A stretch of 24,508 bases of DNA from Ophioceras dolichostomum (Eukaryota > Ascomycota > Sordariomycetes > Magnaporthales > Ophioceraceae), in the NCBI GenBank assembly GCA_003049485.1, contig PYST01000412.1:6370-30877 (forward strand). The letters run 5' to 3'. The translations under genes and the position numbers were made by a program. The notes below the pieces were generated by a model, which had not been told where the DNA came from, did not search any database, and worked only from the letters and a program-made list of their open reading frames with translations. Positions 11,646 to 20,514 of this stretch are shown in pieces; within the stretch, counting starts at the first letter, position 1, and every line of letters starts with the position of its first letter.

Positions 11646-14216
11646 TCACTTCAGATCGAACGTGCTCCGATCCCACCCATAATTCCACGCCAGCCGCCGG
11701 CCGATGACCCTTGAAGCAGTAGTAGAAAGCTTGTTCGTGACAGTGTACGGCTCCTGGATCATCATTGCGGGCGGAGTTGTTGGGGTCTTCTTCTCATCCG
11801 TCGTTCCTGACGCCTCGGTTGTTGTCCCAGCAGCAGCAGTCGTCGTCCAGGTCGGCACGAACAGCCAAGCAGACCCGTACATTTTCGTGACGGCGAATCC
11901 GGCGGCATGCATGGCGTGCACGAACTCGGACCACGGCAGCTCGGCGGGCTTCGTCTGCTGGCCCGACGGCGCGAGCGCGTCGTGGAACAGCGTGTTGAAC
12001 ACCTTCAGCTCGCGCTTGCCGAGTCTGCTGTTGATGCCTGGCGGGGCACTAGTGACGACGTGTGCCTTGCTCGACGCTGCCGTCGCTGCCGCTGCAGCGC
12101 CACCCTTGACGTGGGCGCGGCCGGCGGCCTCGACGCCAAGGCGGCGCAGTGGGGCGCTGAACGCGTCTTTAATGACGGGCGGCATGGCGCTGGCGCGCTC
12201 TAGCTCGACGCGCAGGCGGCCCCAGAAACCATCGAGTGCCACCTCGGCGCGACGAATTCGCTCGGCCACGTCGGGAGCGCAGGCACGTCCGGAGTCGACG
12301 GGGTAGTCGAAGCGGCTTGAGGTGTCCTTGTTGTCCTTGTTGTTGTCGGGGTAGGGCATGGCGAGGGCCGTGACGCGGTCGCTGATCTCATGGTGGTTCA
12401 GACGAGAGATGCCCGCGACGCTGCGTCGCATGTCGGCCTCGAGCGCCTCCTTGACGGCCTTGTCCTGCACGTCGGCGCCGAACCTAGCGGCCCAGGGTTG
12501 GAAGAGCTCGACCTGCCTGAGCACGAGGGCGTAGACGGAGAGCGACGAAAGCTGCGCGGCCACCCAGGGCGAGATCTTGGAGCGCGCGTCGGGGTGGGTC
12601 GTGAGCAGGTACTCGAGCTCGTCGAGCGCGGCGGGGAGGCCGACGAGCTGGCGCTGCTTCTCGTCCTGCACGACGCCCAGGCGGCGGATCAGGAGGCGCG
12701 TGAGGTCCTCGGAGGGGGCGGTGTCGACAGCTGTCACGGCCAGGGTCTTATCGTCGGGCCCAGACGGCGTCGAGAGCTGGAAGTACTGGCGCATGGGCGG
12801 GCTGGCGGCAAGTCCCATAGAAATGTTGCCAAAGGGCTCGCCCTTGAGGTGCTCCGCGTGATAGTCGAGGGCGTAGAAGGCAAAGGCGAGGTCCTGCGGC
12901 AGGTCTGCGCCAGGGTCGAGAGGCTTGTCCTTCGAGTGGGAGTCGAGCAGGCCGAGGAGCCGTCGCATCTTGCCGACCATCATGCCCCACTCGGCCACGT
13001 CCAGCATGGCGCTGCCGACGGCGCGGTTGACGACGCGCGACCAGAAGGCGGCGGGGTTCCTGGCTATCACGGGGTGCGGCTCGTTGTTCGCGTCCAGCAG
13101 CTGCTCACGGCGGTGCGTGGCCCAGTCTTGCATGGTTAGTGCGAAGTAGGCGGGGTCCTCGCGGAGGGCGACCAGGTGGTCCTTCGCTTCTTGCCAGCGG
13201 GCCGACACGGCGTGAAGCAGGAACTCGCGGTCCAGCGAGGGAGGGACGCCGTACGGCTCGTCGGCGACGGTGGCGGCGTGGGAACGGAGCTCGGCCTGCT
13301 GCTGTTGCTGTGGCTTTTCGGTCTGCATCGCCGCGGTAGGGTTGATCGTGCCGTTGCGGCCGTTGCTACCGTTTCCGTTGCTGATGCTGAGATCGGCCAG
13401 CTCCTTTTCCGGGACGTCATGCAGGACCTTGCGGCAGATGTTGACCAGCAGAGGGTACGTCACGGATTGGATCTCTAGCAGCCATAAGCCCTCGCCGGGG
13501 TGGATGCCACGTCTCTCGAACAGCCACTTCCGCTCCGCATCCTCTGCGTAGTCTTCCCACGACACCAGCTCACCGTACGTCTCCGCCGTGGTGCGGCCGG
13601 AGAACATCATGGTGTACCGGTTGAGGTAGTTCGGCATCAGCGCCAGCGCCTCCATGCCGAACCGGGCCCGGTCAAGGTCGACGGTGGAGAACACGTGTGG
13701 CGAGTTGTGACCTCGAGCAGACAACAGTGCAGGCAACGTCTCCGTCCGAGAGAGATCCTCCAGGTTGAGGTTCGGCCACAGGAAGTTGTTGCGGGCGGGC
13801 GCCTCCTTGGCGAACAGGTACTCCTCGGACCCGCCCTCGCGCACGTCGCGCCAGTGTTCAATGTCCGGGCGGTGGCCCTCGGGCATCACCCATCCGTCGC
13901 CATCCAGGGCCGCGGCCGCCTGAAGGAGCAGCTCTCTGCGTTTCTTCTTCGACTTCATGCCGGCCCACCGCCTCTGGAGCGTGGCCTCGTGCCGTTCCAC
14001 TACCGCATGCAGCAGCTTCCAGCTCTCGAAGATCTTGCTGGAGAGCTCCCTCGACCGAGACCGCACCTCGCTCGGCCTTATGAAGTCTGGCATCGGCACG
14101 CCGCCCTCCTTGCCGATGTTCAGCTTCGCGAAGAGCTCTTTCTCCTCCTCCGAGAAGCCCTCCGGCTCGGCCGTCGCCGCCTTCTTGGAGGGGGCAGCAG
14201 CTTCAGGAGTTGCCAT
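11646..14216 (-). CDS. Large fungus-specific protein of unknown function ("ipa protein"-like)
   Basis: An intronless frame of 856 residues with an ATG and a purine at -3. From memory, the conserved N-terminal block (RSRSRELSSKIFESWKLL, VVERHEATLQRRW and MPEGHRPD at about 50-120) matches filamentous-fungal proteins often labelled "ipa protein" or hypothetical. The middle is mostly helical, with a low-complexity SNGNGSNGRNG and polyGln insert near residues 280-310. The C-terminal 130 or so residues hold a compact block: WSEFVHAMHAAGF, KMYGSAWLFVP, then EPY and IGRRLAWNYGWDRSTF, interrupted by a Thr/Ala-rich loop. There is no signal peptide or membrane segment, so it is probably cytosolic or nuclear. 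No catalytic motif is evident. The C-terminal pattern loosely resembles the small HicA-type fold (see findings). Function is unknown; the gene call itself is solid because of length, codon bias and conserved blocks. Confidence 0.85.
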   Translation of the reverse strand: MATPEAAAPSKKAATAEPEGFSEEEKELFAKLNIGKEGGVPMPDFIRPSEVRSRSRELSSKIFESWKLLHAVVERHEATLQRRWAGMKSKKKRRELLLQAAAALDGDGWVMPEGHRPDIEHWRDVREGGSEEYLFAKEAPARNNFLWPNLNLEDLSRTETLPALLSARGHNSPHVFSTVDLDRARFGMEALALMPNYLNRYTMMFSGRTTAETYGELVSWEDYAEDAERKWLFERRGIHPGEGLWLLEIQSVTYPLLVNICRKVLHDVPEKELADLSISNGNGSNGRNGTINPTAAMQTEKPQQQQQAELRSHAATVADEPYGVPPSLDREFLLHAVSARWQEAKDHLVALREDPAYFALTMQDWATHRREQLLDANNEPHPVIARNPAAFWSRVVNRAVGSAMLDVAEWGMMVGKMRRLLGLLDSHSKDKPLDPGADLPQDLAFAFYALDYHAEHLKGEPFGNISMGLAASPPMRQYFQLSTPSGPDDKTLAVTAVDTAPSEDLTRLLIRRLGVVQDEKQRQLVGLPAALDELEYLLTTHPDARSKISPWVAAQLSSLSVYALVLRQVELFQPWAARFGADVQDKAVKEALEADMRRSVAGISRLNHHEISDRVTALAMPYPDNNKDNKDTSSRFDYPVDSGRACAPDVAERIRRAEVALDGFWGRLRVELERASAMPPVIKDAFSAPLRRLGVEAAGRAHVKGGAAAAATAASSKAHVVTSAPPGINSRLGKRELKVFNTLFHDALAPSGQQTKPAELPWSEFVHAMHAAGFAVTKMYGSAWLFVPTWTTTAAAGTTTEASGTTDEKKTPTTPPAMMIQEPYTVTNKLSTTASRVIGRRLAWNYGWDRSTFDLK

Positions 14217-15509
14217 TGCTGCTATTATCCGTCAAGTGGTAGGTACCTAACAAAGATTGGGAGAAATTGAGAGGCCGTTTGGCCACTACTCGCTGACTTT
14301 TCGGACCTTCCAAGGTTGTGAACTTAAGTACCAAAGCTTTGAGGAGAGAATCAAGTAAATCAAGTAAAGTAGAGCACTAGCAAAGTAAACGAAGCGAGCT
14401 TCTCGAAGCTTCCTAGCTGCTACACTGGACCCTGATCAGTTCTCAGCATCATCTATCTCTCTCTCGGAAGACGGGAGCCAAGGTATGTTGGTGTTTGTTT
14501 TGGTTTTGTGACCAAACTTTTGGCCGTCGGTGTTGGTTTTGACGGTGAGGCGTTCGGTCGTGCAGTGCCGCTGCCGTCTGGTCCCCGCCCATTGGAGGTT
14601 GGCTGTTGTGCAATCAATGCTCGACTCCTTGGTCTCGAGCCGCTAAAGAACGACCTGGCCTTCTGCGGTTCCAGGGTGATGCGGGGCTTGCGGGGCACGC
14701 TTAGCGACGCTTCGAGGCCTGTAGCGGGCTAACAAGCCATCTGACCCGCCAGCTGTGAATTGATCCCTGCAGCACGAGTTGAAGCCACATGTTCGTATGG
14801 AAGGACTCGAGGAGGACTCGGGAGGGCCTCGAGGAAGAGGGGCACAATCATCAGTCATTGGACGTTTCTTCCGTCCGACAGAACACCCAGACAACAGATC
14901 TGCCGAACGGAACTGACGAGCCGTCCCGCCGTTTCTTCTTCCTTTCAATTTCCCAGCAATTATGTGCCGAGTTAGCAACAGTCACAACTGTGACGTCTTC
15001 CAATGGATTCTGGGGCGAGCTAGAAATGCGGGCTGGGCTGCATAAAATCGGTCGAGAGCCCGCAATTGGCTGAGGGACAGAAGCATCACTGAGCGTGAAA
15101 TCCCTTTTGACCTGGAAGTCAACAAGTACTTCAATTCACATACAGCACATAATAGAGAAGACAGCACGTCAATGCCATAGTATAAATATCCCATATCTAA
15201 TATTGTCCAGTTAAACCGACGATATGGAAGGAACCCAAACACCAGTTATGCAATGCATCTTCATCAAAACAACACCGTGAAACAGCCTCGACGACCAGCA
15301 CCACTGCCGGGCGACTAGAAACAATGTCAGTGCCCAACAACAAGTGGAAAGATTCAAACAACACAGAAAAGAGCAAGACGAGACAAGACGAGAAAAAGTG
15401 CTGTTTTTGTCTAATGAACCCCATCCAGTCCATGTATGCCACCCAAGCTAGGTATCCAGCCTCTCCCGTTTTCTCCCTTAACTTCTTCTTTCTGCAGTTG
15501 CTACAGAAA
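14217..15509. other. Intergenic region: promoter of the 856-residue gene and 3' flank of the ZIP gene
   Basis: About 1.3 kb with only short open frames. The first 30 bp right of 14216 include the palindrome TAGGTACCTA. A tandem 9-mer (ATCAAGTAA twice, 14350-14367) lies about 140 bp upstream of the start codon. No gene or RNA is recognisable. Confidence 0.5.
14240..14249. promoter_or_regulatory. Palindrome TAGGTACCTA close to a start codon
   Basis: A perfect 10-bp palindrome about 24 bp upstream of the ATG of the 856-residue gene, so probably within its leader. It belongs to the TAGGTA/TACCTA family seen at many non-coding positions here. A regulatory role is only a guess. Confidence 0.3.
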
Positions 15510-17257
15510 TTACGCAAACGCACCCACAGCAGCCATCAAGCCCGCGCCCCCAAACACCGCCAAGAAAGCATGCAGCCTCCTCTGGCCCCTGAGCGTCCTG
15601 TAGCTCTTCTCGCTCAGGAAGTCCTCGGCCAGCAGCTGCACCAGACCTGCGAACAGCAGCAGGCCCGCGGAGATCGCGTTCATGAACCCGACCATCAGCA
15701 GGCCCGTCTGCGACATGGGGTCGTACATGTTATGCACGAGCAGGCCGATGGCCTGCCCGAGCGGCGTGGTGGTGCCGTACGCGAGCACCATCAGCCAGGG
15801 GCGGGGCGACGAGCGCGGGAAGTGCAGCGCCGCGATGCGCGAGCCGAGGGCCAGACCCTCGAAGGACTGGTGGAAGGAGATGGCGATGAGGAAGATCACG
15901 AACGAGGGGCCCGTCGCGACGGAGAGGGCCATGCCGATGAAGATCGAGTGGAAGAGGATGCCGGCTTCGAGGAGGAGGCATTGCAGGAGGAGGCGGTGTT
16001 GTTCTTCGGGGGCTGGGAGCCCAACGCCGGGTGTTGAGAGTGGTAGTATCGCCGCTGGATGGCTAGGGCGATTTAGAGGTCGGCGAGAGGAGGAGGAAGC
16101 GTGAGGATCGTGTTCGGGGACCGGGTCGAGCTCGTGCAGGTTCAGTTCGAGGTCGAGCGATTCTTGCGACGACGATGTCGATGATCTTCGGCTGCTGGCG
16201 CCGCTGTCGCCGCCCATGCTGACTAGGGGAGCCGTCAGGCCGATGCTGTTGTTATTGCTATTTTTCGCGTTCCCGTTCACGTTAACGGCAGCGGCGGAGT
16301 GGTTCGTCGGCGTCGATTCCGGAAGGGGCGATGCGCCGGCTATCAGGCCCTGACCCTCTGTGGCAGCGCCCATGTCTTCCAGGGCGATGTTAGCGGGCCG
16401 GTGGCTTGACCCGCGACGGGCGGCGAGGCCGGTGCCGTTTATCCCTGTGTGTTCCTTCAAGGTAGGATCGCTGCCGCCGTTGCCGTCGCTGTCAGCAAGA
16501 AACTCGTCCTCGTCCTCATCCCATAGGTCGTGACCGTGGTGGTGCGAGTGGCCGGCGCCGCCGCGGGAGGTGAGGTACGACTCGAGCGAGACGACGACCA
16601 GGGCCGAGACCATGGCCACCAGGCCGGCGAAGGCGGTGTAACCCTTGCTAAAGGCGTAGGGCAGGCATGGGTCGGTCAGCGAGATGAAGGCCGTAGGGAG
16701 GAGGTGCACGAAGGCGGTCGCGATCAGCACGCCGGTGCCGAAGTGCTGGCAGATGAAGACTACGCGGGACTGGCGCCGGCCTTTGTTGCGGTTGGAGGAT
16801 ATGAGAGGGAATGCGCATGCTAGTTATTGGAAGCAAGACGTTAGCTTCTGTGTTTCGATATCTCCGACCATGTCCTTCGGTAGCCATTTGCTTGCCAGGC
16901 TTTTCCGGATTTTACCCGGTGCCGGGAAAACCAAACAAGGGGCCAGGGAACACGAACATAATGTGCTTAGGGCAAGGATGAGTATTAGAGCGAAGACGTG
17001 TAGCGCGGTATCGTAGTGCCCCCTCTCCTTGCTGCCGCACTGCGGCTTCTTGTCGGCGACATCATCTCGTCGGGCAAGCTCGGCGGCGAGAAGTTCGGTT
17101 GGTATCGAGGACCAGGAGAAATCTGCGGACGGCCCCCAAGAAACCTGAATGTCAGTCTCGATTTTAAGGACGGTAGGACCAATTTGGAAGGACTGGACGG
17201 GTGCTCTGCGGCGGTCTTTGTGTTTGTCGGCTGCTGACCTTGTGGAAGAAAATTCAT
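15510..17257 (-). CDS. ZIP family zinc/iron transporter (Zrt/Irt-like), three exons
   Basis: Predicted coding parts (minus strand): 17257-17239, 17122-16958 and 16819-15510, giving 497 residues. ZIP transporters bring Zn2+ (sometimes Fe2+) into the cytosol across the plasma membrane. Family features: an opening helix (DTALHVFALILILALSTL), CQHFGTGVLIATAFVHLLPTAF (TM2, His100), a long cytosolic loop (about 143-337) starting with a metal-binding HSHHHGHD and acidic run, then HSIFIGMAL (TM4, His352) and HQSFEG (TM5, His378, Glu382), whose His/Glu residues line the metal site. The intron at 16957-16820 (138 nt) has GCTAACG as branch site and ends CTAG; splicing restores STLSCAFP, as expected for the family. 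The exon-2 frame contains no ATG before a stop, so a 19-nt first exon (MNFLPQ) joined through a GTCAGC donor at 17238 and GCAG acceptor at 17123 is the best start I found. Family call very strong; N-terminus tentative. Confidence 0.9.
16820..16957 (-). other. Predicted intron of the ZIP gene
   Basis: The 138-nt intron has a GTTCGT donor, a textbook GCTAAC branch site about 20 nt before the acceptor, and a CTAG end. It sits at phase 1. Its first half contains a near-perfect hairpin (TTTTCCCGG pairing with CCGGGTAAAA, one bulged base). Confidence 0.8.
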
Positions 17258-17985
17258 TCTCGGCGATCCGTCGACGTCGACCTTGCTCCGAGGCGGCGGT
17301 GGGTGGTGGTGGTAGCAGTGATTCAAACTGGGCGTGCAATGGGAATCATTGCGCCCGTCTTGTCTCGTTTCGTTTGTGCTCTTCTTTGTTGTTTCAAGAA
17401 GAATTCTTTCGGTGAAGGGAGGAGATGAGAAGAACAAAGGAAGGAAACTTGAAACTTGGCCTCAATCAAGGGCCTGCGATGCTAGCAAAACACTGCTGCT
17501 CGTGGCACCAACATGGGCATTGCAACATGCTGACGCAGATCGGCCTTCAACGGAGAGAGACAGCAGAGTCAGCCATTGCTGCAGATATTTGGGCTGTTAT
17601 TGGCTGCATGCCAGCACGTGGAGGCCCACTAAACGGCCCCAACCAACCCCGGTGAGCATGCTGTACGAAGTAGCAAGGTTGGGGACAACGGCCCTCTGGA
17701 ATTTCGATCAAGTCCCGTTGTCAGTTCAGTGGTTGTTGGTCGCTCTTTGAAGGCATTCGCAACCACTCGTGTGCATCGCACGTCATTGTCGACACAGTGA
17801 AAAGCGGCACTTTCCATGCACACACACCCTCGGTAACAAGGCCAAGCCTCCTGCTCAACAAGCGCCATTCCTGGGTGGGTTGCGGGGGATGTGGCTGATG
17901 ACTTGATTGACTGCCGCACCGCATCGTCATCGCTGTGCTCACATCGAACGACCAGCCAGCTAAGCTCTCACACCCACAACATGCC

Positions 17986-17992
17986 GGCTAAA
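17986..17992 (+). promoter_or_regulatory. Candidate XlnR/XYR1-type site GGCTAAA
   Basis: GGCTAAA matches the GGCTAR consensus of fungal xylanolytic activators. It lies about 720 bp upstream of the CE15 start codon and on the same strand. Motif match only. Confidence 0.3.
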
Positions 17993-18424
17993 TTGCTGCA
18001 CCCGCGATGCCCTCACGACGGGGGCCGAAATTGACACGGAAGTATCTTTTCCTTTTTTTCTTGCAGCCATAGCACACCTCATGGGTCTCCAGGTTCTGCT
18101 TTCGTAATTGTCATTTCCTTTGTTTGCTCCTTGTCCACTGGCCCTACTGGACAGTCTGCCCCTGAGCCCCAACTCAACTGGAGGTACAAATTTTCATTCT
18201 GATGATTCAAGCTCGAGCGAGCCGCCACGCCCGGACCGATCAATATGTGTTAGGTACCAGCTTAGCTGAGGTCTGGTATTTAGCGGCGTTTCCTATACTG
18301 GGTAACGGAGCTCGCTGGTAGTGCCCGTCGATCTTGATTTGTCGATCCCGACCTCATATAATCGCTGCTATGTCATCTGCAAGCTAGCATGCCTACGAGT
18401 CCCCAATAATTCACACGCGGAAGC

Positions 18425-18430
18425 GGCTAA
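18425..18430 (+). promoter_or_regulatory. Candidate XlnR/XYR1-type site GGCTAA
   Basis: Second GGCTAR match, about 280 bp upstream of the CE15 start codon, a typical distance for an activator site in fungi. The gene's role in glucuronoxylan breakdown makes such control plausible but unproven. Confidence 0.35.
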
Positions 18431-18708
18431 GATGGTATTTTCCCCGTCCCCCACAAGTCTTGGCCAGCCAGCCCTGGGAGACCGGGCGACCGGACGGGTG
18501 CGAGTTCTCGGGAATTTGGGGATGGAGCAGGGACAATATTAAACTGAGCTGGAGTAGCAGGTTCTCTGTTTCTCTGCCGAAGATGGAAACCCTCGTGCTG
18601 CTGCTCGACCCTGGCCCGATCAGCAAATTCTCCAAGTGGTGCTAGTAGTGCCAGGCCCTGAATCTCTCGTCACCATCACTCGCAGGCAGTCCCATGTTCA
18701 TCTTCACA

Positions 18709-20154
18709 ATGCCTTCTTTTTCAAGAACCACCAAGGCCCTTGGGACCGTGGCTGGTTGCCTGAGCCTATTCCAGCCCGCTGCGGCCTTGCCACAAGGCGG
18801 CGGGACCAGCAGAACCAACATCACCTGCCCCGAGATTCCCTCCCCCTACCCGACATGGCAACAGCTCCCCCTCCAGTCGTCCATGCCCGACCCATTCCTA
18901 CCGCTCAAATACACGACAAATGACAACGCCGGCTCGCAGTCGGCCTCTGTCTTCGCCACGACCGTCATGACAGGCAAAGGCCAAGGCCGAGCCACGACAC
19001 CCGAGGAGTGGTACGCCTGCCGCCAGCCGGAGCTGCTCCAGATGCTGCAGGAGTACCAGTTTGGCTACTACCCGGACCACAGCAAAGAGACGGTCAAGGC
19101 CACCCGCTCCGGCAACACGGTCAACATCGAGGTCACCGCCGACGGCAAAACGGGTCGCTTCCGCGCGACGCTCAACCTGCCAAGCGGCACGAGCGAGTCG
19201 AAGAAGGCGCCCGTGGTCATCAACATCGGCGGCATGGCCAACCAGCCCTACCTCCAGGCGGGCATCGCCGTCGTGGGGTTCGACTACACCAGCGTCGCTC
19301 CCGACAGCAACACCAAGTCCGGCGCCTTCTGGGAAATCTACCGTGGCCGGGACATCGGCGTCCTGACAGCCTGGGCCTGGGGCTTCCACCGCACCCTCGA
19401 CGCCCTGAACATGACCGTGCCCGAGATCGACCCCCGACGCGTCGGTGTCACGGGCTGCTCTCGTCTAGGGAAGGCCGCCCTCGCGGCGGGGCTGTTCGAC
19501 CGCCGCATCACGGTCACAATGCCCATGTCCTCGGGCGTGCAGGGCGCCGGGCCCTACAGGTACTACACCATGTCGGGACAGGGCGAGAACCTGGAGAACT
19601 CCAAGAGCGGCGCGCCCTGGTGGAGTAACACCAAGCTGGGCACGTTCGTGGACCACTCCCAGAACCTGCCGTTCGACGGCCACACGCTGCTTGCGGCGCT
19701 GGCGCCGCGCGCCGTGGTGCTGGACCAGGGCACCGGTGACCAGTTCGTCAACTCCAAGGCGACGAGCGTGATCGTGTACCCGGCTGCCAAGGTCGTGTAT
19801 GACTTCCTGGGCGCGGGGGACAAGATCGGGATCAGCGTCCGTGGGGGCGGACATTGTGACAACAGCGGATAGTGAGTGTCTTCCTTCTTTCTCGCCTTCT
19901 CACCTCCCTCGCCCCTGTCTCGGCCTTCACTGCGGTTTGTTTTGGGCGTCGGTTAGTTGCAGCGCAAGGCCGATTGTTGACTGGCCGCCTTTTTCGCGGT
20001 GGGAAAACACAGCTCTTCCGTCCTGCCATTTGTGCAAAAGGTCTTCTTCGGTACGGCCACGACCAAGGACTTCAACAGTCTCGGCACATATGGATCGCCC
20101 GTGTCGACGGCCTTCCCGTGGGCTACTGCCGTTGTCAAGAGTGGAAAGAAGTAG
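18709..20154 (+). CDS. Secreted CE15 glucuronoyl esterase, two exons, variant catalytic acid
   Basis: Exons 18709-19871 and 20013-20154 give 434 residues. The 141-nt intron (GTGAGT donor, CACAG acceptor) removes an in-frame TAG and restores GGGHCDNSGY-SSVLPFVQKVFFG, the expected family ending. CE15 enzymes cleave the ester between lignin alcohols and 4-O-methyl-glucuronic acid of xylan, outside the cell. Residues 1-27 or so are a signal peptide. The alpha/beta-hydrolase core shows the nucleophile motif GCSRLGK (Ser251), LPFDGH and the catalytic GGGHCD (His382). Cys250 and Cys383 beside Ser and His fit the conserved disulfide; Cys40 and Cys104 fit another. Where characterised fungal enzymes have Glu (MESG, 23 residues after Ser), this one has Ser (MPMSSG, position 274). 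Asp339 or Asp344 could supply the acid. An in-frame ATG at 18694 is possible, but 18709 has the better context (A at -3) and a cleaner signal peptide. Confidence 0.93.
19872..20012 (+). other. Predicted intron of the CE15 gene
   Basis: The 141-nt intron has a consensus GTGAGT donor, a possible TTGAC branch site and a CACAG acceptor, at phase 2. Without splicing the protein would end at TAG right after the catalytic His region and lose its last 46 or so residues. Confidence 0.88.
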
Positions 20155-20514
20155 TCTTGGGTCTTCACATGATCAGGTAGATCCGGTGGTTGTTCGAGAT
20201 GCCGCCCTTCTTTTTACCTACCCCTTACGCGATGCGGCGCGATCCTGTTTTCGATGTTAAATATCTATCTCTATTGGTTTTACCATCGGCAAATCAATGC
20301 GATCCCCTCTTGTGAGGTCCAATTCAGATGGCCTTCGAATGTTCAGTGCCACAGTGCTTTGGAGGCGTGGCCAATGACGATTTTCTTTCGACTGTCCCTT
20401 TCCAATACTTCGATGGGCATTGTTTGCTTTCAGCGGTCTTCCGTTTCGCATGAGCGATTGGCGGCTGCGGTACAAACAGGCAAACAATCGCTCCCATCAG
20501 TCCTCACCATCACC
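20155..20514. other. Convergent 3' interval between the CE15 and MFS genes
   Basis: The 360 bp between two facing stop codons presumably carry both 3' untranslated regions. No RNA or open frame of note. No confident polyadenylation signal was assigned. Confidence 0.6.

Larger units (their letters stand above)
17258..18708. promoter_or_regulatory. Divergent promoter region between the ZIP and CE15 genes
   Basis: About 1.45 kb separates the two divergent start codons. Two GGCTAA sites (17986 and 18425) match the GGCTAR core bound by XlnR/XYR1-type xylanase regulators. Two CTGGAG sites (18178-18183, 18549-18554) match the SYGGRG core of the carbon repressor CreA. All are short motifs that occur often by chance. 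I saw no convincing zinc-responsive (Zap1/ZafA-like) element for the ZIP gene. No open frame here looks like a gene. Confidence 0.4.

Noticed and set aside
12390..13139. 249-codon plus-strand frame antisense to the 856-residue gene
   Set aside because: Shadow of the real minus-strand coding sequence.
17123..17339. N-terminal extension of the ZIP protein starting at 17339
   Set aside because: The codon there is TTG, not ATG, and a TGA lies just upstream in frame. An upstream exon is needed instead.
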